From: Lunularia cruciata
Lineage: Eukaryota; Streptophyta; Marchantiopsida; Lunulariales; Lunulariaceae
Length of the DNA stretch: 64,000 nt
Reading direction: 5' to 3'
NCBI GenBank assembly: GCA_948567375.1
Contig: OX419759.1
Span: 38,789,493 to 38,853,492, forward strand
This document shows positions 20,419 through 30,674 of this stretch, in pieces. The notes under the pieces were generated by a model, which ran no database searches, was not told where the DNA came from, and saw only the letters and a list, made by a program, of their open reading frames with translations. The number at the start of each line of letters is the position of its first letter. The first letter of the stretch is position 1. The translations under genes and the position numbers were made by a program.

Positions 20419-20574
20419 ACTATAGCTAGTTCATCCTTTATATGGTATAAATTGCAAACATGCACCTAACAATGGGGCTTGATAGCACCCGGCCTCCTGA
20501 TCTTTGCCTACCATAGGGTATACCATATACTTAAGTAGATGGCTATTTGGAATTAGAGGGACCTAACTGCCAGC

Positions 20575-20586
20575 TAGGAGGGCAAT
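20575..20586 (+). promoter_or_regulatory. Polypurine tract (outer element)
   Basis: TAGGAGGGCAAT sits directly before the X block starting TGTGGCACTTTAG, matching the inner copy's tract in position. Confidence 0.7.
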
Positions 20587-21229
20587 TGTGGCACTTTAGA
20601 GTCTATGTATGACTTATGTGTGAGTTATGTGTCTATAGTGTATGATGTTGATCGTATGTTGTGTAGTAATGTATATACGCATGACAACGGTCACGTCATT
20701 TGTAGTGTTGCATCTAGATTGCTTGGACACTAGAGTTGCAATGATAGTAGTTAGAGGTACTTTAGCAGTTATCCATTGACTACTTTTCAATGGTCAGATT
20801 TTGTGTTTGGGGTACTGATTTCATGATGGAGCCCACCATCACTTTGCACTATTTTCACCATAGGGTGTGCCACAGTGGGACCCTTAGGGTTTCAGACCTA
20901 GCTTGAGTCTAGGGGTATAATTTTGAAGTGCAGCTCTAGAGAGCTCACTTCTCTGATGTTGAGCCTTTGAGTTCTTGGTTATGGTAGATAGAGGCCGGCA
21001 AGTGTCATCTGGATTCTCTTAGCTAGAGTGGGTGTGACTTGACTATAATCAATATCTAGTTGTTGGCAGTTTATGGAGTGATAGATCAAGTACTGATCTA
21101 AGTTGAGTTGATTTGAGTGGTGTAAACAAACTGATTATTATGGCACTTTAGAGTCTATGTATGACTTATGTGTCTATAGTGTATGATGTTGATAGTGATG
21201 TATGTTGTGTAGCGATGTATATACGCACG
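20587..21229 (+). repeat. 3' terminal repeat region of the outer element, X-Y-X structure
   Basis: X block 20587-20686, core Y about 20690-21138, second X 21139-21229. The end is frayed (ACGCACGG and no CGACA). This repeats the inner element's layout, so the X-Y-X arrangement predates both insertions. Confidence 0.85.
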
Positions 21230-23030
21230 GAAAATGTTATGAAGATGTTTCAAGCATTCAAAACTTACATGCATCAACAACAAGCAAATAAGAGATGAGA
21301 GTCTTCACAAAAAAGCATTGCAAGTTGTGACTAACAAGAATTTCAAATTTGATGGTAAAGAGGTTTCAAAGTTCATGAGATTTTATCAATTACAAATAGA
21401 TGTACACAAGGTTCCAATTCAAGATTGATCTCTATTTTTGTAGTTTTTCCCATTCTTAAATCAAAAGATACAATTGATAGGATTGCAACACCAAGTTGGG
21501 GAGAATGGAAGTCCCTTGTACATGCATTGAAGGATAATTTCTTTATGTAGGATTCTAAGAGAGTGATAAGAAGGCCCTTTCTAGAGTGGGTTGGAAGACC
21601 AAACAAGCATATGACTGCAAATGATCTTCTAAGAAGGTTTGAAAGGAAGTTCAAACAACTTCATAGGCTTGAGAAACTTAATTTGGATGCAAAGAAGTTA
21701 GAGCTCTTCTTGCAAGTGGTAGACTATGTTGCATGAGAAATGGGAAGTTCTCTTGCAAAACAAGGCTAAAGAAAGAGGCCTAATAACAAATTGGAGAGAT
21801 GTTGAGGATGTTGTAGCATTGTTGAAAAAATATATATGCATAATGATCAACTCTTGTCAATTACAACTATACTTGCCATGTTACTTATACATGTAGGTAA
21901 TAGTTCTCATGAAGAGCAAATAAGAATTTGAAAGGTTGCTCAAGTGGTGCAAACTTTTCTTAAGACAAGGAGGATTATGCATGTCAATGGAGGATCTAAA
22001 GGTTAAGAGGACTAAGATTGAGGCTATCAACAAGCAAGTTGGTAAGAAGATAGTACATAAACCGCAAGGAATTGCAACCAAAGATGGTTGAGTGTTGCAA
22101 TTGCTATATATGTGGTCTAACACTCCAATCCATCACAAAGAGAAATGTGGAGAATTAAATGAAGCTTTGCAAAAGGGAGTAGTCTTCTTCAAGAATAACT
22201 TGATTCATTTGAAAGAGCCAATTAAACAATTGATGATGAATTTTGGCAAAGGAGGGATGAAGAAATCAATGGATGTGTATTTGACTTCTCATGCAGTGTC
22301 ATTGGTAGAAGCTATGACTTGTCAGATAAAAGTTGAGGATAAGGAGAAATTCATGATTCAATGTGGACACAAGTTCAGAATCCTATCCATAAGCAAAAGG
22401 ATCCATGATATTCAACAAGGGATGGGGAATACCATCAAAAAGTCCATTGATTGGGATGACACAATAGAATCAATATCTATTCATGCTTACATAGAAAAAA
22501 CCAAGTATGATGTCTTGGTAGAAGAGAAGAGAGGGAGGGACAATAGTGAGGAAGCCAGACCATCAAAGAGGTAAACACAATCTGGAGTGAGGCTAACACT
22601 AGAATCTGATGTATAATAGAAGCCTATACCAAAACCTGAAAATAAGCGGAGGCCTACACCAGAGCATGAAGTGAAGCAAAAAAAAACTATTGGGAAATAT
22701 ACATTTATGGATGAAGGGATAGCTTAAGAAAGAGCTAAGCAAACATCTAGAAGGGTGGGTAGACCAAAGAGGTAAATAACCTGCTTATAAATCCCAATTT
22801 GAGAACAAGACGTGATTGATTTGAGGAAGATTTTGGAGGATAGGATCTTGAATGAGAAGGTGGAATTTATGCTTGGAGAAGTATGAAGTATGGAGCATAT
22901 GAAGTGATGATTGATTTAATCAAGATAAATTAGTATGCAGTTGAAGGTCCAAATTGCATGAAACTCACATTAAAAAAGTTTATTTGGAAAAAGTAGTGGG
23001 CGGAGAGGACAAATGCACAATCATCTAACA
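21230..23030 (+). pseudogene. Orphan Ty3/gypsy-type gag
   Basis: Decayed capsid-like frame: FDGKEVSKFMRFYQ-like near 21350-21390, WGEWKSLVHALKDNFF near 21495-21545, RPFLEWVGRPNKH near 21570-21610, DLLRRFERKFKQLHRLEKL near 21622-21680 and KKLELFLQVVD near 21692-21725. A knuckle-like CYIC at about 22100-22112, then one frameshift, leads to HHKEKC and the open stretch ELNEALQKGVVFFKNNLIHL (22153-22212) and NFGKGGMKKSM. A DLRKILEDRILNEKVEFML-like segment near 22820-22880 would be the pre-protease part. The order fits a gypsy gag, not a host gene. No pol or LTR of this element was found, so it is a truncated remnant. Confidence 0.6.
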
Positions 23031-23776
23031 TAACGAAGTGCTACCTTTAATCCTAAATACAACTGACTCTTTTTTATTGTACATTCCCATAGGATCTCAT
23101 CCCATCTCTAAGGGTACATGTTGGCCCATAGGTCCTTTCTTGCACATCTTATAGGACATTAAGATCCCACAAAACATCTTTAGCCCAAACTTCTTTCTTT
23201 TGTGCCTTCTTGTAAGAGAGATGTCCCATACCTATTTGAGCCCACTTGTTCTTTGCTTAAGGACTTTTTCCCTTTGACATAGCCCTCTCCTAAGTCCTTG
23301 CACTCCAAGCAAGCCTTCTAGTATCATCTTTTCTTCTTGCCTTTATTTGCACAAGCAAAGAATTGATTCCTCATTGCATATTATATTCCTATGCAATCTG
23401 TCTTTTAGCAATCCTTGAACATAGTGTCCCATACATCAATGAAACCATCTAGGAGTGCTAATTCCAAGGTCCTCCCTAAGTGGCAAATCCCACAAGTTAG
23501 CTTGTTGTAGGAGATACACAAAGGTTATGACTTTGATCTCTAGTTGAATACACTTTCCTCCTTGATATCACCTTGAGACATCCAATAGTTTACTCAAGCT
23601 ATGACTTTGCAATAAATAGTTGCTTGAAAGAGTATGGATCCTTGGTCTTGCACCATTCTTGCAAATAGTTTTCCTCATACACATGGTATCCCAAACACCC
23701 ATAGGACGTCCTAGTACCTCAAGCCAAGCATGAGGCTTCTTCTCATAGGTCATATGGCAGATCATGCTTGACTAGG
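23031..23776. other. Unassigned sequence
   Basis: No coding homology was recognised on either strand. It is the left flank of the chromovirus insertion, and its natural continuation is 29101 onwards, as shown by the CTAGG target duplication. It may be part of an old LTR. Confidence 0.35.
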
Positions 23777-24238
23777 TATAATACCAATAACTAGAAATAT
23801 TATCTAGAGGTGAAAATTTTCTTGGTAACATTTGGAAGGATATTATATATGATGGACTAAGTATATATGAAATAGAGGTATCACCAAAAGAATACTACTA
23901 ATAGAGCAAAAGCAAAAAATAGTCTAAAAAATTTCAAAGCTGATTTTGGAAGCCTAAATGGATGAATTGGGCCTTGAATATTTGCAATTTCTCACCCAAG
24001 GGGTAGATAATTAGCCTTACCCTTTGCCTTGTTTGTCTCAACAAGAGTTTTCCAATGGTACCTTATCCATGCAATTATGAGATTCCTATAAGAACATTCT
24101 CTAAATATTCCCTCTGGTGAAAGCTTGTTTGACCAACAAGATAGGACCAAAATTGACACATTGCCCATGTATGCAACTAATGTAATGGTAGAGCTCACTA
24201 ACATGCCACCAATCCATGTATTTGCTCCAAGGGTGGAT
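23777..24238 (+). repeat. 5' LTR of the chromovirus, 3'-truncated
   Basis: Matches the 3' LTR from its start through CCAAGGGTGG. The last 140 bp and the primer-binding site are lost, and sequence continues directly into the leader at about 24239. Confidence 0.8.
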
Positions 24239-24299
24239 CACCCCTCTTGGAGGAACATGGACTATTGAGATTGAGTTATTTCAAGGAGAGAAGTGGTAC

Positions 24300-25300
24300 T
24301 GAAATTGATATATTAGGAGTGTTAGAGAGAAGATAGAAGATGAAGAAGACATGCAATATTGAGCCTTACAAGGGCAGAATTCCATTAAAATAGTGGAAAA
24401 TTGGATTTCAAGAATGAATCAATACTTCCAAATATTCACAATGAGGATCACCAATCATTATTTAGGCGTGTTTGCATGTGGGTACTTGATTGATAAAGCA
24501 CTTACATGGTACAATGCTTGGGAATGAGTAATGTTGGAAAAAGGAAGAAAGATCACTTGGACGGCAATGCAAGAAAGGTTGCTAAAGAATTGCTAATCTT
24601 TGGATTCCGTGGAGATGGTCCAAACCCAACTATGGAAGTTAAAGTAGAAGAACAATGTACAAGAGTACATGGAGATATTTCTTGATATACAAGTTGCAAT
24701 AATTGACATGAGTCCAGCAAAAGCTCTAGACAATTTCAAATGAGGGTTAAAAGATCAAATTTGTCAAGAAGTAGTGGTACAAAATCCAACTATTTTGAAG
24801 CCATTGCTTGCACTCAGATAATAGTAGGGGTGCTTGGAGGAGGTCAAGAGGTAGTCCCACCTCAACATTATCAAGCTGAAACACATTTTTTGGTAGACCA
24901 ATTCCTGTAGAATTGGGCAACATTTGGTTTCAAGATTAAGGAGTATGACCGCTCTAAGGAGAATAGAGACAAGGGGAAGAAAGGAGAGATAGGGAGTCCC
25001 ACAAGGGGAAGAGACTCAAGAAAACCAATGTCACTATTATAATTGTGGCTGAGTTGGGCACATAGCCATCAATTTCTATGCTTGTCTCCTTAGAGGCCCT
25101 CAGCCTCCATACAAGCAATCTTTGAACAACATGGAAAGATGAATTAAAGAGGAGGATACAAAAATCACATTAAAAACCAAAGATCAACAGTAAATGTACC
25201 TTGCAGCCTTATTGGCTCAATTGACAAGAAAAAAATTCAAGGGGAGGATGATGACAAGTGCGCAAAGATCAAAGAAGACAAACTCTTAATTGATTATGTC
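24300..25300 (+). pseudogene. Gag of the chromovirus
   Basis: Decayed capsid region: VENWISRMNQYFQIF-like near 24400-24440, a YLIDKALTWYNA-like stretch near 24487-24522, QEYMEIFLDIQVAIIDMSP near 24658-24715. The knuckle remnant reads YYNCG-x-VGHIAINFYAC near 25030-25085; one ligand is changed to Tyr and a stop sits inside. This is a typical chromovirus gag layout before protease. Confidence 0.65.
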
Positions 25301-25690
25301 AATTGAATCCTAAAAGGCAATTAGCTAAGAGTATTGATAGATCTTGGAGCAATAGAGAATTTCTTGTCTTGCTATGTTGCAATGAAATTGGGGATGGATC
25401 TAGAGAAGGATGAGAATGTAGAAGTAGAGCTACCTAATGAGCAAAAAAAGAGGATGGAGTTGTTACCTAGAAAGGTAGCACTTTATGTAGGAGAGTATAA
25501 GGAAGCAATTGAATGGCAAGTGATATGGTTAGCTTATTATGATGCAATCTTAAGCATGCCATGGATGGAGCATTACAACCCTAAGGTCTATTGTAAGGAG
25601 AAAGTAGTGAGAACTTACCAATGGAAGATCATTGGAGTTAAAGAAAGATCACAAAAGCAAGATTCTTTGCCTCTCTATGTCACATGAACA
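25301..25690 (+). pseudogene. Protease of the chromovirus
   Basis: VLIDLGAIENFLS at 25331-25370 occupies the active site, with the usual DSGAT changed to DLGAI. It is followed by an open stretch with VALYVGEYKE and DAILSMPWMEHYNP, the latter at the place of the LGMDWL-type motif. The same domain in the 60746-64000 element reads LIDRRATENF. Confidence 0.7.
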
Positions 25691-25749
25691 ATAGCTATCT
25701 ATAAGACAAATAGATGTTTCATAGGTCTAATAAGAGAAGTCTAGAGTGC

Positions 25750-26700
25750 ACAACTTGATGGAAAAATTCCTAAGAAATTGAAAGATGTGGCCAATGAGCA
25801 TCAAGATGCTTTCTTGGATGATCTACCCTCAAGATTACCATCTAAATGGAGAGAAGATCATACAATTGAGATGTTTCTAAGGAAAATAACTCCTTGTAAG
25901 GCCCCACATTGTCTATCACCTCATGAGTTGGAGAAGTGTAAGGCTCAAATTGAAGATATGCCGCAAAAAGGGTTTATCAAACCCAACAAATCACCATATG
26001 GAGCCCCTATCTTGTTTGTGAAGAAGGACAACACAATGCACACTTGCATTGACTATTGCACTTGCAATGAAAAATTATCCCTTACTCTACATGGATTTAT
26101 TTGATCAACTCAATTGGGTAAAATACTTTACCAAACTTGATTTATGGAGCGGTTATAACCAAATCCAAATTGCAGTGGAAGATAGACACAAAACTACTTT
26201 TTGAACAAGATATGGCCACTTTGAGTACCTAATGATGCCATTAGGCCTCACTAATGCACTAGTCACTTTGATGATTTTGATGAATAAAATATTTTTTCCA
26301 TACTTGGATAAATCTATTATCATCTTTCTAGGTGACATCTTAGTCTATAATAGGATAAAGATGGAATACAAGCAACATCTACGAGAAGTCCTCCAAATTC
26401 TATGACAATACAAATTCTATGACAAAATTAACTATATGCCAAAATCTCAAAGTGCAAGTTTGGCAAGTTGGAAATAGACTACTTAGGGCATAGAGTAAGT
26501 GTAAAAGGTATCCACGTGTTAACAAATAAAATAGAGGTTATTCACAAATGGAGTGCTCTAGAAGATCGGATTCAACTCAAGAGCTTCTTGAGATTGATGA
26601 GGTTCTATTGTCAATTTTTCAAGGACTTCTCCAAGGTTGCATAATCTCTAATAGCACTATTAGGCAAGGGCAAAGAAGTGGATATGTGGAATGGCACAAG
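25750..26700 (+). pseudogene. Reverse transcriptase of the chromovirus
   Basis: LPSRLPSKWREDHTIEM (25823-25873), PYGAPILFVKKDNTMHTCIDY (25990-26055), then a frameshift, KLDLWSGYNQIQIAVEDRHKT (26137-26195) and [13 protein letters not shown] (26222-26260). The active-site box is FLGDILVY near 26326-26350; the first catalytic Asp of F/Y-x-D-D is Gly, which would abolish activity. Later blocks are decayed. Confidence 0.85.
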
Positions 26701-27090
26701 AATTAGCCTTTTAGGAATTGAAACATGTATTACTACATGCACCAATCTTGACATGGTATCACCAAAAATGTCCAATCAAGTTGGCTATAGATGCATCAAT
26801 TCTAACAATATGAGCAATCTTACAACAAGAGTGGCATGATAGAAAGGCACATAGTTGCATATTTCTCTCAAAATTTATCAACAAAATTAAACTATCACAC
26901 CATTGAACAAGAAGAGCAAACCATTATCCTTGCAAGCAAGCATTGGAAGTACTATCTTGGTAATAAGGCATTTGTAGTGGAGATAGACCACAAACCTCTA
27001 GTCTACCTTAAGACACAAAAAGATCTATCTTGTTGATACATTCAATAGGCATAATAGAGATAATGATTCAATATGATAATCACTTATATG
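26701..27090 (+). pseudogene. RNase H of the chromovirus
   Basis: IKLAIDASILTI-like near 26775-26810, an open stretch HIVAYFSQNLSTKLNYHTIEQE-like (26845-26912) and VVEIDHKPLVYLKTQK (26972-27020) keep the order of Ty3 RNase H. The motif usually reading IDASDxAIGAVL is mutated. Confidence 0.8.
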
Positions 27091-28240
27091 GAAAGCAAGA
27101 AGCAACTTGTGGATGCATTCATCCAAATGCCAATGGCAAACAATTTAGTGGTAGAGGTCAAGATGAATCCTAAATTTTGGCTAAGGATACTTATTGCTAC
27201 AAAAATTTATGCACAAATTGTAGGAATTCATTCATCCAAAGGCATCACAAACACCTAAGGACTCACTTTTTGTGATGGTAGGTTATGGATCCCAAATGCC
27301 CCAAACATAAGAACCAACATCCTAATAGAATGTCATGATTCTGCCATTTTAGGTCACATTAAAGTAGACAAGACCTTGGATGCAATCAAATGCCATTACT
27401 ATTGGCCCAAAATGAGCAACAATGTGATGGAATACATTCAAAGTTACCTAATCTATCAAAAAAATAAAGTTTCTAATCAAACTCCCATATGACTCCTTCA
27501 ACCCCTCCCTACCCCTACACAACATTTGGAATAGACAAGCAAGGATATGGTTTGTGAATTGCCTATGACCACCACATGGTTTGATTCCATAGTAATCTTT
27601 GTCAACCAACCCAAAAAAATGATTCATTGTGCATCCTACCACCAAAGATATGATTGCTCCGCAATTAGCTCAAATGTACTTAGATGTAGTATTTTTGCAC
27701 TATGGCTTGTCCAAAGTACTCATTACCAATAGAGGCACTCAATTCACTAGTTTTTTTTGGAGAACACTCTTTGGTTTCTCCAAAACCAAAATTTCCATGT
27801 CCATAGCTTACCATCCATAGACCAATGGACAAATATGATTAATTGCACTATTGAAGATATGATATGGGGCTTCACCTTAGATGAGCAAGAGAGGTAGAAC
27901 ACCTTACTTCCACTAATAGAATTTGCTTACAACAATTTAGTGAATGCATCCACACAAGTCACACTATTCTTGTTCATGTATGGAGAGCATTATTTCACAC
28001 CTTTGAGCTTGATGAAGATTCATCTGATGGCTACCAAGGTTGACATTGGATCAAGTCCGGCTGTCAACAATCAACCTCACATTAGTTGGCCCTCGTAAGC
28101 TTAGACCTCATTTTATTGGGCCTTTTCCCATTCTTTGTCTAATCAGCATAGTGGCCTATCCCATCAAGCTACCGCCACACATGAAGATCCATCTAATATT
28201 CCATGTTTCCTTACTAAATAAATATGACTCCCAAACCACC
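27091..28240 (+). pseudogene. Integrase with GPY/F-like region (chromovirus)
   Basis: An HHCC remnant near 27330-27470 (CHDSAILGHIKVDKT-like, then the decayed Cys pair), IVIFVNQPKKMIH near 27590-27625, TTKDMIAPQLAQMYLDVVF near 27635-27690, ITNRGTQFTSFFW near 27725-27762 and a PHPQTNGQ-like remnant near 27815-27830. The GPY/F-type C-terminal region is clear: KLRPHFIGPFPI (28098-28135) and KIHLIFHVSLL (28183-28215). Stops and frameshifts are frequent. Confidence 0.8.
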
Positions 28241-28279
28241 TCACTTTCCTTCCAAACAAGACATTTGACCTTGTCCAAC

Positions 28280-28435
28280 ACTAATTGATGGCATAGAGGA
28301 ATATGAAGTCAAATGCATTCTCCATAAATGCATCCGTGGTACTCGCCATCTGTGTGGAATATCTTTTATAGTGGAAAGGGCATTAATTATATGAGGCAAC
28401 ATAGGAGCCAATAGCCAACTTGACCCATGCATTGG
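28280..28435 (+). pseudogene. Chromodomain remnant of the chromovirus
   Basis: After the integrase C-terminus the translation reads IEEYEVKCILHKCIRGTRH, then in a shifted frame WKGH-x-LYEAT-x-EPIANL. That is the chromodomain pattern (E/D-Y-x-V-E-x-I-L ... W-K-G-Y ... E-A-T-W-E-P). The homologous domain in the element at 60746-64000 is cleaner. It probably directed integration to histone-marked chromatin. Confidence 0.75.
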
Positions 28436-28486
28436 TGTTAATGGAATCTTTTGAGCAATAGCTTCGTAATGAAGACTATGCGTCTT

Positions 28487-28501
28487 AAAAGGAAGGATAT
28501 T
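28487..28501 (+). promoter_or_regulatory. Polypurine tract of the chromovirus
   Basis: AAAGGAAGGATATT directly precedes TGTAATACC of the 3' LTR; the second chromovirus has AAAAGGGAGGAGATT at the same place. Confidence 0.75.
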
Positions 28502-29100
28502 TGTAATACCAATAGCTAGACATATTATCTAGAGGTGAAAATTGGCTTGGTAAAATTTGGAAGAATATAGTATATGATAGACTATGTAGATCAAATAAAG
28601 GTATCACCAAAAGAGTACTTCTACTAATAGAGCTAAAGCCAAAAATAGCCAAAAAACCTCAAAGCCAATTTTGGAGGCCTAAACGGATGAATTAGGCCTC
28701 AAAACTTATCCCCATACTTCCTAAGAGGATAAAGGGCTGGCCTTTCCCTCCCCCTATTTGTCTCAGCAAGAGCTTTCCAACTTCTAGCTCACCCATGCAA
28801 TTATGAAATTCTTACAAGAAGATTCTCTAAAGATTCCCTCTAGTCAAGGCTTATCTGACCAACCAAATAGAACCAGAACCAACATGTTACCCATACATAT
28901 AACTTATCTAAAGGTAGCTTGCTGACATGTCACCAATCCATGTATCTGATCCAAGGGTGGAGCTTTGTTTGAGGGAAATCCTCTTTGCTATATGATAAAG
29001 ACAAGGTGCTTCTTCGGGAAATTGCAGTTTTGAGTGTGAAGTTTTGTGTTTCTTATTTTGGGTTTTCTGTTGGGGTTTCTCCTATCCTTGGAACATTACA
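28502..29100 (+). repeat. 3' LTR of the chromovirus
   Basis: 599 bp, TGTAATACC to GGAACATTACA, preceded by a PPT and followed by target duplication CTAGG. A fragment of its last 170 bp recurs at 52985-53157, and a - strand relative is at 60746-61077. Confidence 0.9.
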
Positions 29101-29574
29101 CTAGGGTACCTGTAGGTCTAACCTTTCCTTTAAAAAGGTAAGACCATTAGGTTCTATTTTTATTTTAAAATAGTACCTAATGGTGTAGGAAACCGTATTC
29201 TCTCTATATTAGCCAATAGAGCAATATCTAGTGTGGATCCTTAGAAACTCATAGACAATACACACAATTAAAGTGTTTTTGGGAACCATTAATCTCACAT
29301 GGGCCTAAAACCAAACAATTATAGGAGGAATCTTATGATGCTCAAGTACATAGTGAAAATCCTCATGGATGGCTATAACAATTAAGGATTCCTTACACAA
29401 ATTTTCTAGTCTAGGTGATATGATAGAGAACTCTTGTAACCATGAGCTTGTCCTTCTTGTGCATATATGCTATGGCCATATCTCAGTTATCATTTGAGTC
29501 CTTTGAGTTTTTATCATCCAAGTTGATGTTTGAGTTGTATCTCTTGTCATGGCATTTGATTATGCATCTACTAT
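29101..29574. other. Unassigned sequence with two adjacent hairpins
   Basis: Right flank of the chromovirus insertion. 29115-29145 and 29144-29183 are two consecutive inverted repeats; the second pairs CCATTAGGT-x-CTATTTT with AAAATAG-x-ACCTAATGG. No coding similarity. It may be the start of an old LTR or a small inverted-repeat element. Confidence 0.5.
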
Positions 29575-30674
29575 TGTAGGGCAAAAAAGTCCAAAGTTTA
29601 AGGATAGGAATTTTACTCAATGGGAAAGTACAAAAGAGAAATTCAAGATTAAGATTCATTCCTAGATCCTAAGAACCTATAGGATATTCAAGAAAATCAT
29701 CTATGTACACACTTGTTTAAGTTTGCCCATAGAGATTAATCCTCTACAAGAATTTATAGTTGAAAAAGTGCAGGATTAATCTTCTATAGGAATGTATAAT
29801 AGCCAAAAAAGACAAGTAATACTTAAAGCTATGGTGGCACTCTAACTATGTCATGGAATGTATTTTTTGTAAAATAATCTAGGGATAAGAACCATTGGAC
29901 ATTTATTGAGGTGCCGTATGAAGTAGGTAGTAGTTGCAAGTAGAGTGTTGTTATGAGAGGATATAAAGTTGTTTTTAGAGTTAGGCACTTGTATATAAGT
30001 GGGTTTGTGCCTCTTAGCAAGGGTTCTTCAATTGTTCTTGGTCTAAGAGTTTGGTTGGTTGTTATGTACTATTCTTTAGTTCAGCAACTAAGAATCTTAG
30101 TTCCTAGAGTGGCTCTTGTGTTGGGGATTTGACATTCACTAGTTCATTTATTTTGGGAGACCTTGGTAGAGAATTGATAATTGAAACTAGATTTGGTGGC
30201 TCAATGTAATCATTGGGTCCACCAATTGAGCTATTGCAGATGATGGTTGTGAGAGTTAGCCTATGTGCTTGAGATTGACAACTCATGCTTGATTGATAAA
30301 GTAGTTACCCTATTCTTGTCCATTTCTAAGTTATGAATGTGTAAGTTCATGAAGTATTGCTCCTTGCCTTGCTTGTTGCACCATTTTAAATCATAGTGTG
30401 TTGTAGCATTGCACATAGCATTGCATTGTTGACTAAAGAGTGAATATATTCATAGAGGCCAAAGGGCTCATAGAGGTGATAGACATGTGAGCTATTTCTT
30501 GGGTTAGTATCCAAGGGTGAAAATTTTTCCTTGTTGGAGCTATAATTGCTATTGGAATCTTGCATGTAATTCCTCTCCAAGCTAAGTGAAAGGCTGGCTA
30601 GGAATTGTCTCATTATTTTCTTATTCTTGTAGCATCTTGCAATTGCAGTATGAGACCAAACCAACCTACCAACA
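29575..30674 (+). repeat. 1.1-kb LTR-like repeat, copy 1
   Basis: Begins TGTAGGGCAAAAAAG and ends CCTACCAACA, so it has TG...CA termini, and matches 55587-56668 along its whole length in the same orientation. A TATA-like GTATATAAG at about 29991-29999 with transcribed-looking sequence after it fits an LTR promoter. CTACTAT stands just before it and again at 30684-30690, a weak hint of a target duplication. Whether it is the 5' LTR of the gypsy remnant that follows or a solo LTR cannot be decided. Confidence 0.7.

Larger units (their letters stand above)
1126..21229 (+). mobile_element. Outer Ty3/gypsy element with C5-MTase and PHD finger, split by a same-family insertion
   Basis: One decayed element in two parts, 1126-5370 and 15324-21229. 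The left part stops in the protease at the sequence meaning QPLML and the right part resumes with the very next protease sequence (GGAAGGCTGCAG...). The uninterrupted sequence exists in the inner copy around 11275-11315. Order: LTR fragment, leader, gag, protease, methyltransferase, RT, RNase H, integrase, PHD finger, PPT, 3' terminal repeats. Many stops and a few frameshifts. Its gag also carries a solo LTR of another family. Confidence 0.85.
23777..29100 (+). mobile_element. Complete chromovirus (Ty3/gypsy with chromodomain)
   Basis: Bounded by CTAGG at 23772-23776 and CTAGG at 29101-29105, a perfect 5-bp target duplication. The 5' LTR starts TATAATACC (TG to TA change) and the 3' LTR is TGTAATACC...GGAACATTACA. 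Order is gag, PR, RT, RNase H, IN, GPY/F-like region, chromodomain. Many stops and several frameshifts; not active. Confidence 0.88.
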
